From: Lachnospiraceae bacterium JLR.KK008
Lineage (GTDB): Bacteria; Bacillota; Clostridia; Lachnospirales; Lachnospiraceae
DNA: 64,000 nt
NCBI GenBank assembly: GCA_037015955.1
Contig: CP143548.1
Location: 2,226,001 to 2,290,000, forward strand
Direction: 5' to 3'
Under the pieces are notes generated by a model, which saw only the letters and a program-made list of their open reading frames with translations, was not told the origin of the DNA and searched no databases. A program made the position numbers and the translations under genes. Positions within the stretch are counted from its first letter, which is position 1. Each line of letters begins with the position of its first letter. Positions 9,448-17,373 of this stretch are shown one piece after another.

Positions 9448-10386
9448 TTACTCCCTCTTTTCAAATACTCTGAGTTTCGCACTCTTTGCTCTCTGATTCT
9501 CCTTTGTCTCCTCACTCCCGGGTAATACCGGTTTTCTCGTGATCACGGTCCCTCTTGACCTGCGCCCGCATACACAGACCGGAAACTCCGGTGGACAGAC
9601 ACAGGGATTTTCATAAGTCCGGAATGCCGATTTGACGATCCGATCTTCCAGAGAATGAAAGGTGATGATACACAGCCTTCCCCCCGGCTGCAACAGATCG
9701 ACCATCATATCCAGAGAGTCTTTCAACACATCAAGCTCTCTGTTACAGGCAATACGGATCGCCTGAAATGTCTTCTTTGACGGATGTCCCCCTGCTGTCC
9801 TCATTTTCGCCGGGATCGCCGCCCTGATAATTTCATTCAGCCGTCCGGTCGTCTCGATTGGTTCTCTCTCTCTCTCCTGTACAATGTGTTTTGCTATATT
9901 CTGCGCAAATTTATCTTCGCCATACTCTCTGATGATACGGGATAGTTCTGACAGAGAATACGAGTTGACGATCTCTCTCGCTGTGAGCGTCTGCCTCGTA
10001 TCCATCCGCATATCCAGTCTGGTATCATACTTATAGGAAAAGCCCCGTTCCAACGTATCAAGCTGATAAGAAGAAACACCAAGGTCCAGCAAAATACCGT
10101 CCACCTGACAGATACCGATTTCCTGCAATACCTGTCCCATTTCTCTGTAATTGCTCCTGACGATGGTCACCTTGTCCCCAAACGGGGCAAGCCGTTCCCC
10201 TGCCGCCTTCACCGCCGCATCGTCCTGATCGATACCGATCAGACTGCCTTTGGAGGAAAGCCTCTCCGCAATATGATAGCTGTGTCCGCCGCCGCCCAGC
10301 GTGCCATCCACATAAGTTCCGTCCGGATTGATATGTAAATATTCTATTACTTCTTCCAGCAATACCGACTTATGTCTGAACTCCAT
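9448..10386 (-). CDS. rsmH: 16S rRNA (cytosine(1402)-N(4))-methyltransferase RsmH (MraW)
   Basis: SAM-dependent methyltransferase that N4-methylates C1402 of 16S rRNA. The 312-residue product begins with the conserved [16 protein letters not shown], followed by the SAM-binding [11 protein letters not shown] (about 25-36), [14 protein letters not shown] and [16 protein letters not shown], all standard for the family. The ATG is preceded by GAGGG six nt upstream. It lies 41 bp downstream of mraZ and 2 bp before ftsL, the canonical second gene of the dcw cluster. The C-terminus contains a [13 protein letters not shown] cysteine motif, common in Gram-positive RsmH. Confidence 0.96.
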   Translation of the reverse strand: MEFRHKSVLLEEVIEYLHINPDGTYVDGTLGGGGHSYHIAERLSSKGSLIGIDQDDAAVKAAGERLAPFGDKVTIVRSNYREMGQVLQEIGICQVDGILLDLGVSSYQLDTLERGFSYKYDTRLDMRMDTRQTLTAREIVNSYSLSELSRIIREYGEDKFAQNIAKHIVQEREREPIETTGRLNEIIRAAIPAKMRTAGGHPSKKTFQAIRIACNRELDVLKDSLDMMVDLLQPGGRLCIITFHSLEDRIVKSAFRTYENPCVCPPEFPVCVCGRRSRGTVITRKPVLPGSEETKENQRAKSAKLRVFEKRE

Positions 10387-10427
10387 CCGTTACCCTCTGC
10401 CCGCTGTGCTGCCGCCAGTCTGAGCTG

Positions 10428-10859
10428 CTATATGCTCAGACCCAGATCTGCCATATGCTCTGCGATCGTATCCATATCTTCAAAAGAAGCCGCATCTTCC
10501 CATCTCTCCCGGCTCCAGATCTCGATCCTGCTTCCCACGCCAATCAGCACAACCTCTTTTGACAGCGCGGCAAACTCTCTGAGAGAACCCGGAAGCAATA
10601 TTCTTCCCTGCTTGTCCACTTCCACCGCTGCGGCTCCTGCGAGAAAGAAACGGACAAAGACTCTTGCATCTTTATTGGTGATCGGCAGTGATTTCAGCTT
10701 TTGTTCGAATGCAGTCCACTCATGATTGTCGTACACAAACAGGCACCCGTCCAAACCCTTCGTCACAACGAACTCATCGCCCAATGTCTCACGGAATTTG
10801 GAAGGTACGATCAGTCTGCCCTTTGCGTCGATCGTGTGGTTGTATTCTCCCATAAACAT
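10428..10859 (-). CDS. mraZ: Transcriptional regulator MraZ
   Basis: DNA-binding regulator of the dcw operon with the AbrB/SpoVT-like double fold. The 143-residue product starts with [21 protein letters not shown], the family hallmark, and repeats the motif in the second half ([12 protein letters not shown]). The ATG at 10859 was chosen because AGGTGAACAAT precedes it; a start 10 codons further upstream lacks a ribosome site and extends beyond the normal N-terminus. It is the first gene of the operon and lies about 40 bp downstream of four TGG boxes at exact 10-bp spacing, the expected autoregulatory MraZ operator (see the operator feature). Confidence 0.96.
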   Translation of the reverse strand: MFMGEYNHTIDAKGRLIVPSKFRETLGDEFVVTKGLDGCLFVYDNHEWTAFEQKLKSLPITNKDARVFVRFFLAGAAAVEVDKQGRILLPGSLREFAALSKEVVLIGVGSRIEIWSRERWEDAASFEDMDTIAEHMADLGLSI

Positions 10860-10900
10860 ATTGTTCACCTGCCAAAAGCGGTCTGCCACGGAAAATGGAC

Positions 10901-10938
10901 CCCATTTCGAGCCACTTTAATCCACTTTCCACCACCGT
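10901..10938 (-). promoter_or_regulatory. MraZ operator: four TGG boxes at 10-bp spacing
   Basis: On the minus strand TGG occurs at four positions exactly one helical turn apart, first bases at 10934, 10924, 10914 and 10904. The second and third boxes read AAAGTGG and the fourth AAATGGGG. Published MraZ sites are direct repeats of TGGGN or AAAGTG type with 10-bp periodicity. The array covers the predicted transcription start of the dcw promoter, as expected for repression by MraZ. Confidence 0.85.
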
Positions 10939-10944
10939 AGGTAC

Positions 10945-10973
10945 ATTTTATCTTAGTTTTACCCATCTGGCAA
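10945..10973 (-). promoter_or_regulatory. Sigma-A promoter of the dcw operon
   Basis: TTGCCA (10968-10973) and TAAAAT (10945-10950) are separated by exactly 17 bp on the minus strand, each matching five of six consensus positions. The predicted start point falls inside the upstream end of the MraZ box array, about 80 nt before the mraZ ATG. No other convincing promoter was seen within the dcw cluster. Confidence 0.8.
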
Positions 10974-11034
10974 GAGGAACTTATGTTTTCCCGACGCAAG
11001 CGGAGCCGGAATCTATCGACAGGAAATGACAAAC

Positions 11035-11066
11035 AGCCGGCTCATGCACTCTCACATGAAGCCGGC
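11035..11066 (-). terminator. Hairpin downstream of thrS, possible terminator
   Basis: A GC-rich inverted repeat (GCCGGC plus TCATG arms, 8-nt loop, one bulged A) lies about 30 bp after the thrS stop and before the dcw promoter. The tract after it on the minus strand (GTTTGTCATTT) is only moderately T-rich, so termination is likely but not certain. Confidence 0.5.
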
Positions 11067-11095
11067 CGCCTTGAAAAAATCTCAAAACACGTATG

Positions 11096-13060
11096 TTATT
11101 TCTTCTCTTCCTCCGGCAGCTCTGCGCGGATTTCCTTAGTACGAATCTCCCTGCAGATCTGCTCCATGAACTGTGCCAGAGTCTTTTGTCCCTCATCTCC
11201 GGCAAAGCGGCTTCTGACACTGACAAGCCCTTCCTGTTCCTCATTCGCCCCAACGACAAGCATATACGGGAGCTTCGCCATTCTCGCCTCTCTGATCTTG
11301 TAGCCGATTTTCTCGGAGCGATTGTCCACCGTCACATCGACGCCGCCCTCCGCCAGCGTCTTCCGTACCTGCTCCGCGTAGTCCTCAAACTTCTCGGAGA
11401 TTGTCAGGATACGAACCTGTTCCGGACAGAGCCATGTCGGGAACTTGCCCGCATATTTCTCGATCAGCCACGCCAGCGTCCGCTCATAGCAGCCAAGTGA
11501 CGTCCGGTGAATGATATATGGTCGAATCTTGTCGCCGTTTTGATCGATATAATACAGGTCAAAGTTCTCGGCGATCGCACAATCGAGCTGAATGGTGATC
11601 ATCGTATCCTCTTTGCCGTATACATTCCTCGCCTGAATATCAATTTTCGGTCCATAAAATGCGGCTTCCCCGTCAGCCTCGGTAAAAGGCAGATGATTTT
11701 CAAGCAAAATCTGGCGGAGCGCATCCTGCGCCTTCTCCCAATATGCCTCATCGCCAAGATATTTCTCTCTGTTATCCGGGTCCCACTTTGACAGCCGGTA
11801 AGTAACATCTTCCTGCAACCCCAGCGTCGCCAGAACATAGTTGGCCAGGTTCAGGCAGCCCTTCAGCTCCTCTTCCACCTGATCGGGCCGAATGACAAGA
11901 TGTCCCTCGGAAATCGTAAACTGACGTACACGGGTCAGTCCGTGCATCTCTCCGGAATCTTCGTTGCGGAATAATGTCGAAGTCTCGCCGTAGCGAATCG
12001 GCAGATCCCGGTAGGAATGCTGTCCGTTTTTATAACAATAATACTGGAACGGGCATGTCATCGGCCGCAGGGCAAACACTTCCTTGTCTGTCTCCTCATC
12101 ACCGAGCACAAACATTCCATCTTTATAGTGATCCCAGTGACCGGAAATTTTATACAGATCGCTCTTCGCCATCAGCGGCGTCTTCGTGCGCACATAGCCC
12201 CACTCTCTGTCCTCCAGATCTTCGATCCACCGCTGCAGCTTCATAATCATCTTCGTGCCCCTGGGAAGCAGAAGCGGAAGTCCCTGACCGATCACATCCA
12301 CTGTGGCAAACAGCTCCATCTCCCGTCCAAGTCTGTTATGATCGCGTTTTTTGATGTCTTCCAGGTGCGCCAGATAAGCGGCAAGCGCCTCTTTGTCAGG
12401 AAAAGCCGTTCCGTAAATACGCTGAAGCTGGGCTTTTTCCGAGTCGCCCCGCCAGTATGCCATCGAAGAGGAAATCAGTTTGAACGCCTTGATGCCCTTC
12501 GTACTCATCAGATGCGGACCTGCACACAGATCGACAAAGCCGCCCTGATCATAGAAGGAGATCTCCGCCTCTTCCGGCAGGTCCTCGATCAGCTCCACTT
12601 TATAAGGCTCATTCCGGTCTGCCATATATTTGACCGCTTCCGCCCTCGGAAGTGTAAACCGCTCCAGTTTGTGCCCTTCCTTGATGATCTTCTTCATCTC
12701 TTTTTCCAGATTGTCCAAATCTTCCCTGGAAAAAGGCGCGTGATCAAAATCATAGTAAAACCCATCTTCGATCGAAGGGCCGATCGTGACCCTGGCGTCC
12801 GGGAACAGTCTCTTTACTGCCTCAGCCAGCACATGCGAGCACGTATGACGCATTGCCCGCAGACCGGCTTCGTCTCTGGCCGTCAGGATATTGAGAACGC
12901 AATCTCTGTCAATAACCGTGCGCAGGTCTGCGACCTCGCCGTCCACTTCCCCCGCACAGGCCGCACGGGCCAGTCCCTCACTGATGTCACGGGCAATGTC
13001 ATAGATGCTCATCGCCTGGGCATATTCTTTGCAGCTTCCGTCTTTTAATGTGATCTTCAT
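11096..13060 (-). CDS. thrS: Threonyl-tRNA synthetase
   Basis: Charges tRNA-Thr in the cytoplasm. The 654-residue product has an N-terminal TGS domain (MKITLKDGSCKEY), the second additional (editing) domain with MRHTCSHVLAEAVKRLFPDA and the CAGPHL metal motif, the class II catalytic core (PMTCPFQYYCY; YGPKIDIQ; HRTSLGCYERTLAWLIE), and a C-terminal anticodon-binding domain. The chosen ATG has GAGGG six nt upstream and matches the family N-terminus. It starts 10 bp after the pnp stop, so it is read from the pnp transcript. No T-box leader is present, although many Firmicutes thrS genes carry one; regulation by tRNA charging is therefore not visible here. Confidence 0.97.
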   Translation of the reverse strand: MKITLKDGSCKEYAQAMSIYDIARDISEGLARAACAGEVDGEVADLRTVIDRDCVLNILTARDEAGLRAMRHTCSHVLAEAVKRLFPDARVTIGPSIEDGFYYDFDHAPFSREDLDNLEKEMKKIIKEGHKLERFTLPRAEAVKYMADRNEPYKVELIEDLPEEAEISFYDQGGFVDLCAGPHLMSTKGIKAFKLISSSMAYWRGDSEKAQLQRIYGTAFPDKEALAAYLAHLEDIKKRDHNRLGREMELFATVDVIGQGLPLLLPRGTKMIMKLQRWIEDLEDREWGYVRTKTPLMAKSDLYKISGHWDHYKDGMFVLGDEETDKEVFALRPMTCPFQYYCYKNGQHSYRDLPIRYGETSTLFRNEDSGEMHGLTRVRQFTISEGHLVIRPDQVEEELKGCLNLANYVLATLGLQEDVTYRLSKWDPDNREKYLGDEAYWEKAQDALRQILLENHLPFTEADGEAAFYGPKIDIQARNVYGKEDTMITIQLDCAIAENFDLYYIDQNGDKIRPYIIHRTSLGCYERTLAWLIEKYAGKFPTWLCPEQVRILTISEKFEDYAEQVRKTLAEGGVDVTVDNRSEKIGYKIREARMAKLPYMLVVGANEEQEGLVSVRSRFAGDEGQKTLAQFMEQICREIRTKEIRAELPEEEKK

Positions 13061-13070
13061 AGCAATCCCT

Positions 13071-15161
13071 CTATTTCTGCGCAACATCCTTCATAGAAAA
13101 GCTGATGCGCCCCATCTTATCTTTCCCAAGACATACGACCGTCACCTTATCGCCCAGAGTGAGAACGTCCTCCACATGGTTGATCCGCTCTTTGGCAATC
13201 TTGGAAATATGGACCATGCCCTCTTTCCCCGGTGCAAACTCGATAAACGCTCCGAATTCCTTGATGCTGACAACCGTACCGGTAAAGATCTGTCCGGCTT
13301 CGAACTCCGTGACAATGATCTTGATCATATCAATAGCCTTGTCCATCATCGCCTGATCGGTACCGCATACGGACACTGCGCCGTCGTCCGAAATGTCGAT
13401 CTTTACTCCGGTGCGCTCAATGATCGCATTGATCGTCTTGCCGCGCTGTCCCACGACATCGCCAATCTTTTCCGGATCGATCTGGATCTGAATGATCTTC
13501 GGCGCATACTTACTCACTTCCGGACGTGGTCCGCTGATCGCCGGTCTCATACACGTATCCATAATGAAAAGTCTCGCCTCACGGCATCTGGAGATCGCAC
13601 TCTCCACGATCGCTCTCGTCAGGCCGTGAATCTTAATGTCCATCTGAATGGCAGTGATACCTGCCGTCGTACCCGTAACCTTGAAATCCATATCGCCGAA
13701 GAAGTCTTCCAGACCCTGAATATCTGTCAGAAGTACATAATCATCGTCACTTTCTCCTGTCACAAGACCACAGGAAATTCCTGCCACCATCTTTTTCACC
13801 GGTACACCGGCCGCCATCAGCGACATACAGGAAGCACATGTGGAAGCCATCGACGTCGAACCGTTTGATTCAAATGTCTCCGACACGGAACGGATCGCAT
13901 ACGGAAATTCCTCTGTCGAAGGAAGTACCGGTATCAGCGCTCTCTCCGCCAGAGCGCCGTGACCGATCTCACGCCGCCCCGGTCCTCTGGAAGGCTTCGT
14001 CTCGCCGACCGAATAAGACGGGAAATTATAATGGTGCATATAGCGTTTGCTCACTTCGTTCTCGTCCAGACCGTCAATTTTCTGCACTTCGGAGAGCGGC
14101 GCCAGCGTCGTCACATTGCAGATCTGCGTCTGTCCTCTCGTAAACATGGCGCTGCCGTGAACTCTCGGTATCGTATCTACTTCCGCTGCCAGCGGACGGA
14201 TCTGCGTGATCTCACGTCCGTCCGGACGCTTGTGATCTTTTAAGATCATCTTGCGGACTGTCTTTTTCTCATATTGATAGATCGCCTCGTCCAGCAGAGC
14301 AAGCCATTCTTCATTCTCCGCGAATGCCTCCTCCAGACGCTCCGTGATCTTTCTGATATTCTCTTCCCGCACCTGCTTCTCATCGGTAAATACCGCAGTC
14401 TCCATCTCCTGCGCAGGTACGAGCTCTCTGATCTTGTCAAACATCTCCTCCGGAATTGCACAGCTCGTATATTCGTGCTTCGGCTTGCCCACTTCGGAGA
14501 CGATCTGATTGATAAAGGCAATGATCGTCTGATTGATCTCATGCGCTTTATAGATCGCTTCGATCATCTTATCTTCCGGAACTTCGTTGGCGCCGGCCTC
14601 AATCATAATCACTTTCTCACTCGTAGAAGCGACCGTCAGTTTCAGATCCCCACATTTCCACTCTTCCTGAGACGGATTGACAATAAATTCACCATCAATC
14701 AGACCGATCTGTGTCATCGCACAGGGACCGCAGAACGGAATATCGGAAATACAGGTGGCGATCGAAGCGCCGAGCATTGCCACCAGTTCCGGACGGCAGG
14801 CCGGGTCGACCGACATTACCATATTATTCAATGTCACATCGTTTCTGTAATCTTTCGGGAACAGCGGGCGCATCGGCCGGTCGATCACACGGCTTGTCAG
14901 CACCGCATTCTCAGAAGCCTTCCCCTCTCTCTTGTTAAAGCCGCCGGGAATCTTGCCGACCGCATATAATTTCTCTTCAAACTCAACGCTCAGCGGGAAA
15001 AAGTCGATCCCCTCCCGCGGTTTCTCGGAAGCTGTCGCCGTACTCAGTACGGTTGTCTCCCCATACTGCATAAAAGCACAGCCGTTTGCCTGTTTCCCTA
15101 CTTTGCCGATCTCTACCTTTAAGGTGCGCCCGGCAAGCTCCATCGTATAAGTCTTGAACAT
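13071..15161 (-). CDS. pnp: Polyribonucleotide nucleotidyltransferase (PNPase)
   Basis: Phosphorolytic 3'-5' exoribonuclease of mRNA turnover. The 696-residue product contains two RNase PH-like domains (first about 10-140, second about 310-545), separated by the alpha-helical domain, then a KH domain (IGDVVGQRGKTINAIIERTGVKIDI) and a C-terminal S1 domain (GTVVSIKEFGAFIEFAPGKEGMVHIS, quoted in part by its GAFIEF core). The catalytic region ETKPSRGPGRREIGHG is intact. The start at 15161 is set by AGGAG six nt upstream. It follows rpsO across a terminator and a long hairpin, the same rpsO-pnp order as in E. coli, where a leader hairpin is cut by RNase III for autoregulation. Confidence 0.97.
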   Translation of the reverse strand: MFKTYTMELAGRTLKVEIGKVGKQANGCAFMQYGETTVLSTATASEKPREGIDFFPLSVEFEEKLYAVGKIPGGFNKREGKASENAVLTSRVIDRPMRPLFPKDYRNDVTLNNMVMSVDPACRPELVAMLGASIATCISDIPFCGPCAMTQIGLIDGEFIVNPSQEEWKCGDLKLTVASTSEKVIMIEAGANEVPEDKMIEAIYKAHEINQTIIAFINQIVSEVGKPKHEYTSCAIPEEMFDKIRELVPAQEMETAVFTDEKQVREENIRKITERLEEAFAENEEWLALLDEAIYQYEKKTVRKMILKDHKRPDGREITQIRPLAAEVDTIPRVHGSAMFTRGQTQICNVTTLAPLSEVQKIDGLDENEVSKRYMHHYNFPSYSVGETKPSRGPGRREIGHGALAERALIPVLPSTEEFPYAIRSVSETFESNGSTSMASTCASCMSLMAAGVPVKKMVAGISCGLVTGESDDDYVLLTDIQGLEDFFGDMDFKVTGTTAGITAIQMDIKIHGLTRAIVESAISRCREARLFIMDTCMRPAISGPRPEVSKYAPKIIQIQIDPEKIGDVVGQRGKTINAIIERTGVKIDISDDGAVSVCGTDQAMMDKAIDMIKIIVTEFEAGQIFTGTVVSIKEFGAFIEFAPGKEGMVHISKIAKERINHVEDVLTLGDKVTVVCLGKDKMGRISFSMKDVAQK

Positions 15162-15195
15162 ATTCTTCTCCTTTTCACTTTGCATTATTGTGACA

Positions 15196-15278
15196 GACAG
15201 AAGATGCCGAAACTACTGACCTGTATACATATCAGGCACATGTACACACCTCAGTGGTCTCGGAAGCTCTCTTCTGTC
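15196..15278 (-). promoter_or_regulatory. Long imperfect hairpin in the pnp leader
   Basis: In the rpsO-pnp gap the minus strand can fold into a long imperfect stem of roughly 35 bp: outer GACAGAAGA arms, then CCGA and ACTGA segments, then TGT-TACAT near the loop. It lies about 35 nt upstream of the pnp start. By analogy with the E. coli pnp leader it may be an RNase III substrate used for PNPase autoregulation; that function is inference. Confidence 0.55.
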
Positions 15279-15306
15279 TATATTGGTTCCTGTTTCTCCA
15301 TATCGA

Positions 15307-15334
15307 AAAGGCGGATGAAAATCAATCCGCCTTT
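15307..15334 (-). terminator. Intrinsic terminator after rpsO
   Basis: A perfect 10-bp stem (AAAGGCGGAT / ATCCGCCTTT) with an 8-nt loop lies 9 bp after the rpsO stop. On the minus strand it is followed by TTTTCG. Partial read-through would be needed to express pnp unless a promoter lies between them. Confidence 0.8.
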
Positions 15335-15343
15335 AATCCATGA

Positions 15344-15610
15344 TTATTTTCTCAATCCCAGTTTTTCGATCAAAGTACGGTATCTTGCAATGTCTTTCTT
15401 CTTTAAATATGCAAGCAGGCCACGTCTCTGACCGACCATCTTTAACAGACCCCTGCGGGAATGATGATCTTTCTGATTTGTCTTTAAATGCTCTGTCAGC
15501 TCTTCGATCCTCGCAGTCAGTACCGCAACCTGTACTTCCGGCGAACCGGTATCTCCCTCACTTCTGGCATACTGATTGATAATCGCTGTCTTTTTTTCCT
15601 TAGAAATCAC
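15344..15610 (-). CDS. rpsO: 30S ribosomal protein S15
   Basis: Primary 16S rRNA-binding protein of the small-subunit platform. The 88-residue product carries the S15 signature ([49 protein letters not shown]). Length equals the family norm when translation starts at the GTG at 15610, which has AGGAGG eight nt upstream. A longer upstream reading frame has no ribosome site. It has its own sigma-A promoter about 95 bp upstream and a strong terminator right after the stop. The roughly 90-nt leader is long enough for the S15 autoregulatory RNA structures known in other bacteria, but no specific motif could be assigned. Confidence 0.97.
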   Translation of the reverse strand: MISKEKKTAIINQYARSEGDTGSPEVQVAVLTARIEELTEHLKTNQKDHHSRRGLLKMVGQRRGLLAYLKKKDIARYRTLIEKLGLRK

Positions 15611-15702
15611 ATTTGTTTCCTCCTGTCTCTCATAATACACCGGCCGCTAAGAACGGGTTGGAGATGCCCTGTCCTGAGCAGTGGTAAAATTCATACCGGA
15701 TT

Positions 15703-15731
15703 AGTATATCATACTTTTGTCTTGAAGTAAA
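15703..15731 (-). promoter_or_regulatory. Sigma-A promoter of rpsO
   Basis: TTTACT (15726-15731) and TATACT (15703-15708) on the minus strand are separated by 17 bp. The -10 matches five of six and the -35 four of six consensus bases. The predicted start is about 85-90 nt before the rpsO GTG. Confidence 0.65.
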
Positions 15732-15740
15732 GCGTTTTCT

Positions 15741-16127
15741 GCAAGGCAAACACGAAAACGTGTTGATTGTGAACAGCCACACGTACTGCCTTGGATGAAC
15801 AAAACCGCACAGGTTTTCTTTCTTGCTCCATGCTCCCGATATAGTATTTTCTCATTGTCCTCTTCTCTGATAAGAACCCTTTTACAACTACTTACGTTTT
15901 CAATTATCAAAAGAGTAACGCAGACGCCCTGCATTCACCATCCAGGCTCAGGCAGGGCTTTTCCGGTCATCCATGACCGGAAACTGCTGGCTTTTATGCG
16001 GACAATGGAAAACACAAATATCTTCCGCAAGTCGCAATCGCAGAAAAGCTGTGCGGCTTTGCCGTTTCCTCAAGACCATGACGGTCTGTTCTCAATCTCT
16101 TCGTTTTCGTGTCTGCCATATTTTCTG
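15741..16127. other. Noncoding gap between rpsO promoter and the NlpC/P60 gene, with inverted repeats
   Basis: No convincing gene is seen in this 387-bp gap; short reading frames here lack ribosome sites and composition typical of proteins. Two adjacent inverted repeats are present: TTTCCGGTCAT / ATGACCGGAAA (15960-15983, 2-bp centre) and GCCCTGC / GCAGGGC (15926-15958). Downstream of them the minus strand has only a weak T-tract. They may together terminate the NlpC/P60 transcript. Several smaller hairpins occur, such as AACACG-AAAA-CGTGTT near 15748. Confidence 0.4.
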
Positions 16128-17252
16128 TTAAGACAACACTCGTTTGACTGCCGCCGGTGTCCGATAGGTCGCATTGGAAATACGGATACCGGTCTTCGGG
16201 CTGCTGGCATGTACGACCTGGCCATTACCGATATACAGCGCCACATGGTTGATCGTTCCGCCTTTTGCATAGAAGATCAGATCGCCCGGCTGAGCATCCG
16301 CCAGTGAAATCTTTGTCCCCACGTTGACCTGCTCTCTCGAGGAACGGGGCAGGGATACCCCAAACTGCCGGAACACGCTCTGGACAAATCCGGAGCAGTC
16401 CGCTCCCTTTGTCAGGCTTGTGCCGCCCCACACATAAGGATTGCCCACAAACTGTTTGGCAAACTGGCAGAGATCAATGCGCGTATTAGAAATGCCGTTG
16501 CCATACATCAGTTCTTTCATCGTAACGGCCGTGTCCAGTTCCTCTTCAATGACACAGTAATCGGTGGAGACGTAAGCCTCCTCGTCATCGAGCATGATTT
16601 TCGCCCATCCTTCCGGTTTCTGCTCCACGACTTCCAGCCGCTCGTCCTGCGCTACCAGTGTGATAACCGGACACTCGGTGCTGGGCTGTTCCCGCACCTT
16701 TAACGTCTGGGTATTGACTTTGGCCACCGTGTAGACGACTTCCTGCGCCCGCTCTTTTGCCTCTTCCCCGGTCAGCAGATAATCGGTATGCACGTAGCCT
16801 TCCACTTTTCCGGACTTGACATAAGCCCATTCTCCCTCAACTTTGAGAATCTCGCAGGCGGCATTTTTCGTCATTTTACCTACCAGCTCACCGTCCTCTC
16901 CGGCTTTGTCCCGGACATTCAGATGGTTATCAACCTGCGCTATGCCAAGATTCGTATACCCCCACAGATTGTCCACACTGTTTGCGTCTTTCTGCGCCTC
17001 TGCTGTCTCTATAATTTCTGCGTCCTGAATTTCTTCCGTCTCTGACGCGTTTTTTGCTTCTTTTGTATCTTTTTCCTGTTCTGTCTCCCTTGCTGATGCC
17101 GTCTCTTCAGCCAGTGCCTCTGCGAACACACGGTCAAACCCCGCCGTCGGTCTCACAAGATCCCTGGTGGACGCCGCTTCCGTATCCATGCCGGCATATA
17201 ACAATCCCATCACAGCAAGGAGTCCGATTGCCTGTACTGTCCTTTTCTTCAT
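16128..17252 (-). CDS. Secreted NlpC/P60 peptidoglycan endopeptidase with two SH3 domains
   Basis: Likely cell-wall hydrolase that cuts D-Glu-diamino-acid bonds in stem peptides outside the cell. The 374-residue product has a signal peptide (KKRTVQAIGLLAVMGLLYAG, cleaved near AAS), an acidic low-complexity linker (about 45-95), two bacterial SH3 domains (about 100-160 and 172-232) and a C-terminal NlpC/P60 domain (about 255-374). The catalytic Cys lies in GADCSGFVQ, the His in INHVALYIG, with HASSPKTG following. The ATG has AGGAGG upstream. It has its own TTGACA promoter and a WalR-like box in its leader, and is monocistronic as far as can be seen. The autolysin role is inferred from the domains. 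Confidence 0.93.
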   Translation of the reverse strand: MKKRTVQAIGLLAVMGLLYAGMDTEAASTRDLVRPTAGFDRVFAEALAEETASARETEQEKDTKEAKNASETEEIQDAEIIETAEAQKDANSVDNLWGYTNLGIAQVDNHLNVRDKAGEDGELVGKMTKNAACEILKVEGEWAYVKSGKVEGYVHTDYLLTGEEAKERAQEVVYTVAKVNTQTLKVREQPSTECPVITLVAQDERLEVVEQKPEGWAKIMLDDEEAYVSTDYCVIEEELDTAVTMKELMYGNGISNTRIDLCQFAKQFVGNPYVWGGTSLTKGADCSGFVQSVFRQFGVSLPRSSREQVNVGTKISLADAQPGDLIFYAKGGTINHVALYIGNGQVVHASSPKTGIRISNATYRTPAAVKRVLS

Positions 17253-17283
17253 GTTTCCTCCTGCCTCTGATTATTACCGATTT

Positions 17284-17300
17284 GTTACAAATTTATTACA
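17284..17300 (-). promoter_or_regulatory. WalR (YycF)-like box upstream of the NlpC/P60 gene
   Basis: The minus strand reads TGTAAT-AAATT-TGTAAC, a perfect match to the published WalR consensus TGT(A/T)A(A/T/C)-N5-TGT(A/T)A(A/T/C). It lies just downstream of the -10 box, a position expected for repression rather than activation. An identical 18-bp sequence stands before the CAP-domain gene at 62765-62781. No walR/walK gene is in the window. Confidence 0.6.
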
Positions 17301-17310
17301 TCTGTCATAA

Positions 17311-17339
17311 ATTGTAACAAATAGTAAAAAGACTGTCAA
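17311..17339 (-). promoter_or_regulatory. Sigma-A promoter of the NlpC/P60 gene
   Basis: TTGACA (17334-17339) and TACAAT (17311-17316) on the minus strand are 17 bp apart, a near-consensus promoter about 60 bp before the ATG. ATTTGTTACA, overlapping the -10, and TGTAACAAAT further downstream form a 10-bp inverted repeat bracketing the WalR-like box. Confidence 0.82.
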
Positions 17340-17373
17340 TGGAGGAATCTGATTTCCAATATATACTATCGTA

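Noticed and set aside
12017-13048. Plus-strand open frame of 343 codons antisense to thrS
   Set aside because: Complete overlap with thrS, whose class II synthetase motifs are intact; no sign of independent coding.
11061-13100. T-box leader for thrS
   Set aside because: thrS begins 10 bp after pnp, so there is no leader, and no T-box sequence was seen.
15701-15934. 77-codon minus-strand frame upstream of rpsO
   Set aside because: It would end inside the rpsO promoter, has no clear Shine-Dalgarno sequence and no recognisable features.
15926-16080. Cyclic-di-GMP (GEMM) or other known riboswitch in the gap after the NlpC/P60 gene
   Set aside because: Fragments such as GGCAAAGCC looked suggestive, but the conserved receptor segments are missing and the position is 3' of a gene, not before one on the same strand.
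15795-16307. Plus-strand frame of 170 codons running from the noncoding gap into the NlpC/P60 gene
   Set aside because: No ribosome site, half of it antisense to the catalytic domain, and composition (Ser/Cys/Phe/Leu-rich) unlike a real protein.
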